DNA of 64,000 nucleotides from Chloroflexi bacterium 54-19 (GTDB lineage: Bacteria > Chloroflexota > Chloroflexia > Chloroheliales > Chloroheliaceae): NCBI GenBank assembly GCA_001898225.1, contig MKTJ01000072.1:248001-312000 (forward strand). Reading direction: 5' to 3'. The position numbers and the translations under genes are program-made. The notes under the pieces were generated by a model. That model worked only from the letters and a program-made list of their open reading frames with translations. It had not been told where the DNA came from and ran no database searches. Below are positions 31,951-40,841 of this stretch, in pieces. Position 1 is the first letter of the stretch. Each line of letters opens with the position of its first letter.

Positions 31951-33522
31951 ATGAATTCTAAACGAGCAGCCGGAGTTTTGCTGCATCCCACCAGTTTTCC
32001 TGGACCTTATGGTATCGGTGACTTTGGAACGCAAGCTTATCGTTTTGTAGATTTCCTGGAAAAGACCGGGCAAACTCTCTGGCAAATTTTACCCCTGAAT
32101 CCGACCGGTTATGGTAATTCACCCTATGCCGCCGCTTCCGCTTTTGCCGGAAACCCGCTACTGATTGACCCGGAAATCCTGGCCGGGGAAGAATTGTTGC
32201 GTGAGGAAGATTTAAATAATGTGCCTGAATTCCCGGCTGACCGGGTTGATTACGACCGGGTAAGCGAGTGGAAGAACCAGCTATTCAGCAGGTCTTTTGA
32301 GAGGTTTAAGGCCCGGATTGAGGGTGGGGATAAAGTCTTAAAGAAACAAATCGCGGCATTTGAGGCTGAAAATGCCTTCTGGCTAGAAGATTACGCCTTT
32401 TTCGTTGCCGCTAAAAAAGCTCACGCCGGAAAAAGCTGGTCGGAATGGGAGGAAGGGTTAAGCAAACGCGAAAATGAGGTTTTAACTTGCTGGAAAGAAA
32501 AGCTGGCGGATGAAATAGCCCTTCAAAAATATATTCAATTCCTGTTCTTTCGCCAGTGGCTATCTCTAAAAACCTACGCAAACGATAGACATATTCAAAT
32601 AATCGGGGATGTCCCAATCTTCGTGGCCTACGACAGCGCCGATGTCTGGGCCCATCCTGACCTTTTCTTACTGGATAAAAGCAACCGGCCAATCGTTGTT
32701 TCCGGGACACCGCCCGACGACTTCAGCGAGACCGGCCAGTACTGGGGCAATCCGCTTTACCGCTGGGAAAGTCTTGAAAAAGATGATTATAGATGGTGGC
32801 TGGACCGGCTCCGGCAATCCTTCAAGATGGTAGATGTTGTACGGTTGGACCATTTCCGGGGTTTTGAAGCTTACTGGGAAATTCCGGTAAACGACGAGCA
32901 AGTTGCCACCAATGGAAAATGGGTTAAAGGTCCAGGGCTTCGCTTTTTCCAGAAAGTTCGGGAAAAGCTGGGAAACCTCGAATTTATCGCGGAAGACCTC
33001 GGAACCGTTACTCCCGAAGTCGAAGACCTGCGCCAGAAGACCGGCTTTCCAGGGATGGCAGTGTTGTTGTTTGCTTTTGGAAACGGTGATGAGTTTGACC
33101 CCACCAATCCTTACCTGCCGGAGAATATTGGCAAAAATACTGTGATGTACACCGGCAATCACGATACCGATACCGCTGCCGGTTGGTTCGCTTCCCTCAA
33201 TGAAGCCGCGCGAGAAAAGGTGTTCGACTACCTGGATAGCCTTGAGCCCTCCCAGGCCAAACCCGCCTCAAATCACCACGTTGCTACCCCCTCTCAGTTG
33301 GCATGTCGCCTGGTAGCCCTGGCATCCAACTCGGTAGCCCGGCAGGTAGTAGTGCCTCTGCAAGACCTGTTGGGACTGGGCAGTGAAAGCCGGATTAACC
33401 AGCCGGGCCAGGCAGAGGGTAACTGGGGCTGGCGTTTTCAAACCGAAGCCCTCGATGATGTGCATCTCTACCGGAATTTATCGGAAATCACCCGGCGCTC
33501 CGAACGTTGGCCTTCCAAGTAG
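31951..33522 (+). CDS. malQ: 4-alpha-glucanotransferase (amylomaltase)
   Basis: A cytosolic GH77 enzyme that transfers alpha-1,4-glucan segments between malto-oligosaccharides. It starts GVLLHPTSFPGPYGIGDFG, the typical MalQ N-terminus. The nucleophile Asp300 is in VVRLDHFRGF, the acid/base Glu348 is in IAEDLG, and GNHDTDT marks the third acidic site. The 523-residue length is normal. GAGGAG lies upstream; it is 5 bases from a TTG at 31945 and 11 from the ATG at 31951, so the start could be two codons earlier. glgX follows 257 bp downstream, so together they process glycogen or maltodextrin. Confidence 0.96.
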   Translation: MNSKRAAGVLLHPTSFPGPYGIGDFGTQAYRFVDFLEKTGQTLWQILPLNPTGYGNSPYAAASAFAGNPLLIDPEILAGEELLREEDLNNVPEFPADRVDYDRVSEWKNQLFSRSFERFKARIEGGDKVLKKQIAAFEAENAFWLEDYAFFVAAKKAHAGKSWSEWEEGLSKRENEVLTCWKEKLADEIALQKYIQFLFFRQWLSLKTYANDRHIQIIGDVPIFVAYDSADVWAHPDLFLLDKSNRPIVVSGTPPDDFSETGQYWGNPLYRWESLEKDDYRWWLDRLRQSFKMVDVVRLDHFRGFEAYWEIPVNDEQVATNGKWVKGPGLRFFQKVREKLGNLEFIAEDLGTVTPEVEDLRQKTGFPGMAVLLFAFGNGDEFDPTNPYLPENIGKNTVMYTGNHDTDTAAGWFASLNEAAREKVFDYLDSLEPSQAKPASNHHVATPSQLACRLVALASNSVARQVVVPLQDLLGLGSESRINQPGQAEGNWGWRFQTEALDDVHLYRNLSEITRRSERWPSK

Positions 33523-33779
33523 TTGAATTTTAGGAAGGGGCAAACCACCTAATAAAAGATAAAGACCCCTCTTTTGGCGGGTGATGAGTTGAGAAGGAGA
33601 AGAAAAAAGAAGGAGGAAGACCTGCATAAGCCTTATTTCAGTACCTTAAAAAGTTTCCTTTTGCCAGAGGAACCTGGCTAAAATTTTCTTATAATATTGT
33701 GATACTTTGGGTGATATTTTTTGAATGATGGTTTAGTTGCTTAAGCAAGCAACCTGTGAATTTGGGAGAAATAAAATAA

Positions 33780-35957
33780 ATGAACGCATGGCCTGGAAAG
33801 CCCTATCCGCTCGGCGCTACCTGGGACGGAAAAGGGACTAATTTTGCTATCTTTAGCCAGAACGCTACCGGGGTCGAACTATGCCTTTTCGATAAAGATG
33901 ATATTCAAAAAGAGATTGCCCGCATCCCCGTAACCGAACAAACCGATTATGTCTACCACTGCTATTTGCCCAACGTTAAACCGGGCCAGCTTTACGGCTA
34001 CCGGGTTTCGGGGCCTTTTGAACCGGAAGTGGGGCTCTTCTTTAACCCGGCTAAACTACTGCTGGACCCTTATGCCAAGGCCATCAGCGGCCCCATCAAC
34101 TGGAGCAATGCTATGTTCGGCTACCCGGTTACGTCCAACGACCCCAACCGGGATGCCCAGAGGGACGAGCAGGATAATACAGCCAGTATGCCTCGCTCGG
34201 TGGTCATTGATTCGGCCTTTGACTGGGGCGATGATAAATGTCCTGATATTCCTTTCCACGAGTCGGTAATCTACGAGGTCCATGTCAAAGGTTTTACGCA
34301 GCAACATCCTGGGGTTGCCCAGGAGTTGCGGGGCACTTACGAAGGCTTGGCTTCTCCAGCGGCAATTAACTATTTCCAACAACTTGGTATAACCGCCGTG
34401 GAATTACTGCCAATCCAGCATTTTGTCAGCGACAAAACGCTGGTGGACAAGGGTCTTTCGAACTATTGGGGCTATAACACTATCGGGTTCTTTGCCCCTC
34501 ACTCCGAATATGCTTCCAGTGGCAAGCTGGGAGAGCAGGTCCGCGAGTTCAAGGCCATGGTTAAGACGTTGCACGCCGCCGGTATCGAGGTAATCCTGGA
34601 CGTGGTTTATAACCATACCGCCGAAGGCAACCAGTACGGACCTTTTCTATCTTTCAAGGGTATTGATAACCCCACTTATTACCGGCTGGTGGCGGATAAC
34701 CCCCGCTACTATTTTGACTATACCGGCACCGGTAACAGCCTCAATATGCTGCAATCGCGGACCTTGCAACTGGTAATGGATAGCCTGCGCTACTGGATAA
34801 CCGAGATGCACGTGGACGGGTTCCGCTTTGACCTGGCGGCAACCCTGGCGCGGGGCCTGCACGAGGTCGGCAAGCTTTCAAGCTTTCTTGACATAATTCA
34901 TCAAGACCCGATTATTTCGCAGGTCAAACTTATCGCCGAACCGTGGGACATCGGGGAAGGCGGCTACCAGGTCGGCAACTTCCCGGTAGGTTGGGCCGAA
35001 TGGAATGGCAAATACCGCGATGCCGTCCGCAAATTCTGGAAAGGTGACGAAAGCCAGGTGGCCGAGTTAGCCTACCGGCTTAGCGGTTCGAGCGACCTCT
35101 ACCAGCATAATGGCCGGAGCCCTTACGCCAGCGTTAACTTCGTGGTAGCTCATGACGGTTTTACCCTGAACGACCTCGTCAGCTACAACGAAAAACATAA
35201 CGAGGCAAACGGTGAGGACAACAATGACGGGGAAAGCAATAACAATAGCTGGAACTGTGGGGCGGAGGGACCAACCGATGACCCGGCAGTTATAGAGTTG
35301 CGCGAGAAGCAAAAGCGCAATTTTTTAGCCACTCTCCTCCTGAGCCAGGGCGTCCCGATGATTTGCGGCGGCGACGAGTTCGGGCGCAGCCAGCGGGGGA
35401 ATAATAATGCCTACTGCCAGGATAACGAGATTAGCTGGTTCGATTGGAACTGGAACGAAGAAAACCACAACCTGTTTGAGTTTAGCCGCTGGCTAATCCG
35501 CCTGCGCAAAGAGTTTCCGGTCCTGCACAAACGCAAGTTCTTTCAGGGCCGGAGTATTCGGGGTAGCGGTGTCAGCGATATTCGCTGGATCAGGGCGGAC
35601 GGTCAGGACATGACCGAAGAAGAATGGAACGCCGCTTACGTCCGCAGTATCGGAATGCTGCTCAATGGACAGGCCATGCTCGATGAGTTCACCGCACATG
35701 GGGAGCGCATCAAAGATGATGTCGTGCTTCTCCTTTTTAACGGCTACTGGGAAACCCTGCCCTTTGTATTGCCGGGCAAACCGGCCGAACCGGCCTGGGA
35801 GGTAATAATTGATACAAATTTCCCTACACCTTCCGGATCGCTCAAAACCGATGATGGCGCTAAAAGGAGTGCCGGTTGCGGTGAAATTTTCGAGCTTTTA
35901 CCCCGCTCGGTCATTCTGCTGCGCCAGCCGAAAGTAGAAAAAGAGTTGCTGGACTAA
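33780..35957 (+). CDS. glgX: Glycogen debranching enzyme GlgX
   Basis: A GH13 isoamylase-type enzyme of 725 residues that hydrolyses alpha-1,6 branches in glycogen limit dextrin. An N-terminal CBM48-like domain (PLGATWDGKGTNFAIFSQNA) precedes the barrel. The catalytic Asp351 (GFRFDLA) and Glu387 (IAEPWD) are in place, and AHDGFTLNDLVSYNEKHNEANGE is diagnostic of GlgX/TreX. It lies downstream of malQ on the same strand. An inverted repeat follows the stop. No start-proximal ribosome site is strong, but the GAGAAA near 33767 may serve. Confidence 0.96.
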   Translation: MNAWPGKPYPLGATWDGKGTNFAIFSQNATGVELCLFDKDDIQKEIARIPVTEQTDYVYHCYLPNVKPGQLYGYRVSGPFEPEVGLFFNPAKLLLDPYAKAISGPINWSNAMFGYPVTSNDPNRDAQRDEQDNTASMPRSVVIDSAFDWGDDKCPDIPFHESVIYEVHVKGFTQQHPGVAQELRGTYEGLASPAAINYFQQLGITAVELLPIQHFVSDKTLVDKGLSNYWGYNTIGFFAPHSEYASSGKLGEQVREFKAMVKTLHAAGIEVILDVVYNHTAEGNQYGPFLSFKGIDNPTYYRLVADNPRYYFDYTGTGNSLNMLQSRTLQLVMDSLRYWITEMHVDGFRFDLAATLARGLHEVGKLSSFLDIIHQDPIISQVKLIAEPWDIGEGGYQVGNFPVGWAEWNGKYRDAVRKFWKGDESQVAELAYRLSGSSDLYQHNGRSPYASVNFVVAHDGFTLNDLVSYNEKHNEANGEDNNDGESNNNSWNCGAEGPTDDPAVIELREKQKRNFLATLLLSQGVPMICGGDEFGRSQRGNNNAYCQDNEISWFDWNWNEENHNLFEFSRWLIRLRKEFPVLHKRKFFQGRSIRGSGVSDIRWIRADGQDMTEEEWNAAYVRSIGMLLNGQAMLDEFTAHGERIKDDVVLLLFNGYWETLPFVLPGKPAEPAWEVIIDTNFPTPSGSLKTDDGAKRSAGCGEIFELLPRSVILLRQPKVEKELLD

Positions 35958-35978
35958 ATCTAAGTCCAGGCTCTTTAA

Positions 35979-36022
35979 GTTAGCCTGCCGGGTTAGCTTT
36001 TTTGATAAACTGGCAGGCTAAC
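35979..36022 (+). terminator. Inverted repeat after glgX
   Basis: GTTAGCCTGCC (35979-35989) and GGCAGGCTAAC (36012-36022) are exact inverted copies enclosing a loop that includes CTTTTTT. It lies 22 bp past the glgX stop and probably ends that transcript. The right arm touches the start of the truncated metallo-beta-lactamase-fold frame. Confidence 0.6.
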
Positions 36023-36680
36023 AAAGAAACAACCTGCTGGCATTCTACCACTGGACCTGGTCATCCTATCCCATTATCACGGCGACCATTTCGACCCGGT
36101 AGTACAGCAAAAATTAAATAAAAGATTGCCGATTGTGACCAATTCGGCTGCCGCTAAAGCCTTAAAGGCTAAAGGGTTTGAACATATCATCGTTCTTGAA
36201 ACCTGGGAGACTTTGCCGGCAACCAAAGGCAATGCAACCTTAAAAATTACCGCGCTGCCAGGGCGGCATGGTCCGGGGCTTTTGACCCTGGCTTTACCCC
36301 CGGTGATGGGCAGTTTGCTGGAATTTAGCAGTGGTAACAAAACCCCCCTGTTAAGGTTATATATAACCGGAGATACCCTCCTTTATGAGGACTTACGCGA
36401 AATTCCCCGGCGCTACCCTGAAATAGATATTGCCCTGCTGCACCTTGGCGGCACCCGGATTATGGGTTTGATGCTGACAATGGACGGGCGCCAGAGGGTG
36501 GTAAAGCTCATCCAGCCCCGGACGGCTATACCCATTCACTACAATGACTACCCGGTCTTTAAGTCTTCCCTGGCCGATTTTAAGGAAAGGGTCCGGGCTG
36601 CCGGGTTAGAAAAGCAGGTTCACTATCTCAATCACGGCGAGACCTTTAACTTTGTCGTGCCAACCGAGCGGCTGGAATAG
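36021..36680 (+). pseudogene. 5'-truncated metallo-beta-lactamase-fold hydrolase
   Basis: The frame is open from about 36009 and encodes LDLVILSHYHGDHFDPVVQQKL at 36051-36116, the HxHxDH metal motif of this fold. It continues through GRHGPG, ISGDT-like ITGDTLLYEDL, LLHLGG and AIPIHYNDY to the stop at 36680. The first 70 or so residues of the family (the initial strands and a start codon) are missing; only a TTG at 36126, after the metal motif, offers a start. The remaining part is undamaged, which suggests a fairly recent 5' deletion next to the glgX terminator. Expression from an unusual start cannot be excluded. Confidence 0.75.
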
Positions 36681-36932
36681 CCCCTTTTTTCTCCAATTCA
36701 AGCTTCTTTCAATTAATTTCACACATTAACCGCCCGGAACAGTCTTGGTGTCTAATACTTTAGTTTATTTATTTGCTAAAGGTGGTTTACTGGCAACTTG
36801 CTTGCTTATTTTATTGTGTGGCTTATCGGGAACACTTGCGCCCTTGCGCCGGTTAGCGGGTGGTTGAGGATGGATTCTTTCGGCTATAAAACAGCATTTA
36901 ATTTTTAATTATAAAACAGAAAGTTTTAACCT

Positions 36933-38069
36933 ATGTTCATGTTGCCTTTAGCCCCCCTGGTATTGTTACTGGTGAATTTGGTATCGGTAGCTTTGCTTGG
37001 AGTTGGGGGCTGGTTGGTTATCGGCTGGGTTTATGGAACCCTGACTATCGGCTTTTTGATTGCCGGTATCGTGATGCTTCTTTTTACCTTCTTCGGGCGC
37101 TATTTAGTCCTGCTGTTACTGGGCGGTCACAGTGGGAAAGATGAACCAAAATTTACCGAATCACCTGAGAATATGCGTCTTAAACGACCAGACGGCACCG
37201 AGCTATATGTCGAGTTTCTCGGCCCTGCCGATGCCCCGCCCCTGGTTTTAACCCATGGCATTGCAACCGTTAACTCTGACTGGTATTACGTCAAAAACCA
37301 CCTGGCTGACCGCTTCCGCCTGATATTGTGGGATGTGCGAGGATTGGGAAAATCCAGCCGTGCGCCCAACCGGGATTATTCCCTTGAAGCAATGGCCGGC
37401 GACCTTGAAGCGGTTTTGGGCCTGGCAACCAAACCGGCCATCCTGGTCGGGCATAGTATGGGTGGAATGATTACCCTTACGTTCTGCCGTCTTTTCCCCC
37501 AGCATTTAGGCCAGAAAGTAGCCGGGCTTGGTTTAGTAAATACAACCTACCTGAACCCGGTAAACACGGCAACGGCCAGGGGATTTTTGCGGGCGGTCCA
37601 GAAACCGCTCCTTGAACCGATTTTGTACCTGGTGGTTGGATTATCGCCGCTGGTCTGGTTAATGAGCTGGCTGAGTTATCTGAATGGGACTGCCCATATC
37701 GCCTCCCGGTTTTCCTCGTTCAGTGGGAAGCAAACACGGGGGCAGCTTGAATTTATGACGGTTTGCCAGCCGTTATGTTCCCCGGCGGTCCTGGCGAGAC
37801 AAATGTTGGCAATGTTTCACCACGATAATACGCAGGTGCTGCCCCAGATTAATGTACCGACCCTGGTTGTGGCGGCCAATCACGACCGGGGATGCATCCC
37901 GGAAGCAAGCCAGTTTATGCACAACCAGATTTCTGGCTCACAACTGGCAGTTATGCAACCTTCCGGTCATGTCAGCATTTTCGAGCAAAACGAACAGTTT
38001 GTCATCGCCCTGGCTGTTTTTGCGTCAAGTGTAAATAAGAATTCAAAGTCTATGCGAGTGCAAGACTAG
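36933..38069 (+). CDS. Membrane-anchored alpha/beta hydrolase
   Basis: A 378-residue protein with two hydrophobic segments at about 1-70 followed by an alpha/beta-hydrolase domain. The oxyanion strand VLTHGIA, the nucleophile elbow GHSMGG with Ser175, and a late histidine in SGHVSIFE complete the catalytic set. The hydrolase domain probably faces the cytoplasm or cell surface, anchored by the N-terminal helices. The substrate is unknown; ester or peptide hydrolysis is usual. It stands alone. No clear ribosome site precedes the ATG. Confidence 0.87.
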   Translation: MFMLPLAPLVLLLVNLVSVALLGVGGWLVIGWVYGTLTIGFLIAGIVMLLFTFFGRYLVLLLLGGHSGKDEPKFTESPENMRLKRPDGTELYVEFLGPADAPPLVLTHGIATVNSDWYYVKNHLADRFRLILWDVRGLGKSSRAPNRDYSLEAMAGDLEAVLGLATKPAILVGHSMGGMITLTFCRLFPQHLGQKVAGLGLVNTTYLNPVNTATARGFLRAVQKPLLEPILYLVVGLSPLVWLMSWLSYLNGTAHIASRFSSFSGKQTRGQLEFMTVCQPLCSPAVLARQMLAMFHHDNTQVLPQINVPTLVVAANHDRGCIPEASQFMHNQISGSQLAVMQPSGHVSIFEQNEQFVIALAVFASSVNKNSKSMRVQD

Positions 38070-38433
38070 GGGTTTCTGACGGGGACAGTCTACAGAAAAA
38101 ATCGTTTTTTTATCCTGCTCGCCCTAAATTCTTTCTCTTAAAAGGTTTTTAAAACGAGGAATGGTAAGCATAAAACATTCATAGAAGGGTGGATAGTCAG
38201 TTAAAGTACTTAGACAAAAGACCATTGATAATGATTAAACAAGGTGTATATAATCCTTTGTTTGAGGGATGGATTTTTATTCCTATATATTAAGCCCGGT
38301 ATCAATGTCGCTACCGGGATTTTATTCAATGAGCCTGGTACCGTTTCTTTTTGCTGAAATCACCCTGTAAAGGCGTTCAAAAAAGAAAAGGTGAAAATTT
38401 GGGTTAATTTCAGCCCTGCTACCTTTAGATAAT
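38070..38433 (+). other. Intergenic region with hairpin upstream of the histidine kinase
   Basis: 364 bp without a supported gene. CCCGGTA (38295-38301) and TACCGGG (38312-38318) followed by ATTTTATT form an intrinsic-terminator-like hairpin. It may stop transcripts from the alpha/beta hydrolase gene, though 225 bp beyond its stop. The histidine-kinase promoter is not evident. Confidence 0.5.
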
Positions 38434-39798
38434 ATGTCAGATGAATTAAATAACCGAACCCCTGAAAATACCCTGAATGACCCTTCTACCGACCAGCAGG
38501 GTCGCTCTTTTGGTTTCCGACCCAATAAGGCAGATTTTCCTGAACAAAATATTCGTTTAGTAGCCCTGGAAGGGCTGCTGGCAATAGAAACAATTGATGT
38601 TACAGAAGCGTTGACCCAGGCCAGCAACCTTGTGGCTGACGCCCTGAAAGCGGATAAGGTCGATGTTTTCTTATACGATGCCAGCCAGGAAGCGCTGGTT
38701 TCGTTAGGGGTAAGCCAGACCCCCACCGGTGATAAACAAAAAGAACTGGGCCTCGATTTTCTCCTTATAGAGAACGGGGGCCGGACTGTTCTAACCTTCC
38801 TCAATGAGGAAACCTTTATAACCGGTCATGCTGAACGGGACCCGGAAGAACTGGTGGGTATCGTAGAAGGGTTGGGCATCCATTCGGTTATAGCCGTCCC
38901 CCTGTATGTAAAAGGACAACTCCGGGGTATAGTTGAGGTTACAACGCTGATACCTGAAGCGTTCACCCGGGCCGATTTACATTTTTTGGAAGCGGTGGCC
39001 GGTTGGATCAGTATAATTTTACACCGGGCGGAACTTACCCGCCAGGTGGTTTATGAAGCCAGTGAGGAAGCCCGGCGCGCCACCGCTGAAGAACTGGTCA
39101 CTATCATAGCCCACGATTTGCGCAACTATTTTGCTATTGTGGCCGGGCATCTCGGTATTTTGAAAAGAAAAGTCCTGCGGCGCAAAGATGCTGTTAAAGG
39201 TAAACCGCCTGACCCCTGGGAAATTAACGAGGGCGATATTGACAGTGTGGATAATGTCTTCAACCAGCTAAACCGGATGGTTGAGGATCTCCTGGACGTT
39301 AGCCGCTTAGAATCCGGTCCCTTCTATATAGATAAAGAACTCTTTGATGTAGTAGGGCTCGTCAAAGAAATAGCCAATACCTTTAGTACCGTAACCAATC
39401 CGGTCCAGGTTGTGGCCCCCTCCGAGTTATACCTTTCGGCTGACCCCCGGCGCTTGAGACAGGCAATTGAAAATCTCCTTACAAACGCGCTTAATTTCTC
39501 CCCGACCAATAAACCTGTTGAGTTAATTGTTACCACCGCGACACAGGCAAACACGACCTGGGCCGTTCTTACCGTGGGCGATAAAGGCCGGGGTATTGAC
39601 CCGGAAGTATTACCCCACCTTTTTAAGCGGTTTGTAAAGACCCCCGGTTCAACCGGTCTGGGGTTAGGGCTCTATCTTGCCCGACAAATAGCCCTTGCCC
39701 ACGGAGGCACTCTTGCAGTAGAATCGATGCCTGGAAAAGGAACAACTTTCATCTTTTCGTTACCCCTGGAAGGGGATTTTGCCGGAATTGATGGTTAG
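38434..39798 (+). CDS. GAF-domain sensor histidine kinase
   Basis: A 454-residue soluble sensor kinase. A GAF domain spans about 45-198 and a HisKA-type dimerisation region follows, with phospho-acceptor His227 in IIAHDLRNYF. The ATPase domain has N-box LLTNALNF at 348-355, G1 DKGRGID at 383-389 and G2 GLGLGLYLAR. There is no membrane helix, so it senses a cytoplasmic small molecule or light/redox state through the GAF pocket. A NarL-type response regulator gene starts 89 bp downstream and is the obvious partner. Confidence 0.93.
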   Translation: MSDELNNRTPENTLNDPSTDQQGRSFGFRPNKADFPEQNIRLVALEGLLAIETIDVTEALTQASNLVADALKADKVDVFLYDASQEALVSLGVSQTPTGDKQKELGLDFLLIENGGRTVLTFLNEETFITGHAERDPEELVGIVEGLGIHSVIAVPLYVKGQLRGIVEVTTLIPEAFTRADLHFLEAVAGWISIILHRAELTRQVVYEASEEARRATAEELVTIIAHDLRNYFAIVAGHLGILKRKVLRRKDAVKGKPPDPWEINEGDIDSVDNVFNQLNRMVEDLLDVSRLESGPFYIDKELFDVVGLVKEIANTFSTVTNPVQVVAPSELYLSADPRRLRQAIENLLTNALNFSPTNKPVELIVTTATQANTTWAVLTVGDKGRGIDPEVLPHLFKRFVKTPGSTGLGLGLYLARQIALAHGGTLAVESMPGKGTTFIFSLPLEGDFAGIDG

Positions 39799-39887
39799 AA
39801 AAGGCCTGCATAATTCAAAACGTGTTAAAGATAAACGAAATAACTGTTTTCTTATAGTAAATAACTGAAAAAGTAGACAAGGTTATA

Positions 39888-40514
39888 GTGGTTATGGTTA
39901 AAACCCTGATCGTAGATGATGAAAGTGTGGTACTCCAGGGACTTGAAACTTTTCTTTTAGAAGATGGTGAAATAGAGGTAATCGGTACCGCCCAGGACGG
40001 CCAGGAAGCTATCCAAAAAGCCCGCAAATTGCGACCTGAAGTTATATTAATGGATATATTTATGCCCAAGATGGATGGGCTGGAAGCTACCATCCTTCTA
40101 AAGCGTGAATTACCGGCTACAAAAATTCTCATGCTAACCGGGAAACTCGACTTTGGGATTGTTAACAAGGCTGTAAGTTTTAAGGCTGATGGGTTTCTCC
40201 TGAAAACAATCGATCAAAAAGGTTTATGCCAGACTATTAAGGCCGCTAAGTCAGGCCAGTTTTTCATGTCACCGGAGGCTGCTTTGCTATTGGCCGGTCC
40301 GGCCAAACGACCAAATAGTTTGCAAAATCTAACCTTGCGAGAAGCCGAAGTATTGAAGCTTGTTGCCAGGGGTAAGGCGAACAAAGAAATTGCCAGGGAA
40401 ATGGGTTTAAGTGATGGTACTGTCAAAACCCACGTCAGCAAAATCATGTCAAAACTAAACTTACAAAGTCGCGCCCAACTTGCTCTTTATGCCGTGCAGG
40501 CAGGCCTGGTTTAA
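39888..40514 (+). CDS. NarL/LuxR-family response regulator
   Basis: A 208-residue regulator. The receiver domain (about 4-120) has the acidic pair DD near 10-11 and phosphorylation site Asp56 (ILMDIFMP). The LuxR-type helix-turn-helix at about 142-205 reads LTLREAEVLKLVARGKANKEIAREMGLSDGTVKTHVSKIM. AAGG 6 bases before the GTG at 39888 favours that start over the ATG at 39894. It pairs with the histidine kinase just upstream. Its targets are not evident. Confidence 0.94.
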   Translation: MVMVKTLIVDDESVVLQGLETFLLEDGEIEVIGTAQDGQEAIQKARKLRPEVILMDIFMPKMDGLEATILLKRELPATKILMLTGKLDFGIVNKAVSFKADGFLLKTIDQKGLCQTIKAAKSGQFFMSPEAALLLAGPAKRPNSLQNLTLREAEVLKLVARGKANKEIAREMGLSDGTVKTHVSKIMSKLNLQSRAQLALYAVQAGLV

Positions 40515-40841
40515 TAGTTTTGGGTTTCGTCCAAACCAAGGGGCCTGCTAAACACAATCTATCTATTTCCCCTGAAATTACTTCCCCCCTCGAAATTGCC
40601 GGTATTTCAACTCCTGCCTGTCATAGCATCTATAGGAGAGGAGTGGTTGGAAAATGGCGTTAAATTCGAGGCTTTCCCGGTGTTAACTGAAACCAAAATG
40701 AAAATGCAAACCGCCACCTCTTTTTCCTTCCAAACCTGAAAGTTTAATCTGGAAAAGAGGTGGCGGTTTCAGCCGTGGAGCGGGAAAAACCCTGGGTTTC
40801 TCCAGGCTGGTTCAGGTATTCCCGGTTAAGGAACCACCTTT
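40515..40841. other. Convergent intergenic region with a terminator
   Basis: 327 bp between the response regulator and the converging aldehyde dehydrogenase gene. Apart from the terminator listed separately I see no feature. Confidence 0.5.
40708..40769. terminator. Bidirectional intrinsic terminator
   Basis: AAACCGCCACCTCTTTTTCC (40708-40727) and GGAAAAGAGGTGGCGGTTT (40751-40769) form a long stem, one base short of perfect. It lies between the converging response regulator and aldehyde dehydrogenase genes and likely stops both transcripts. Confidence 0.85.
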
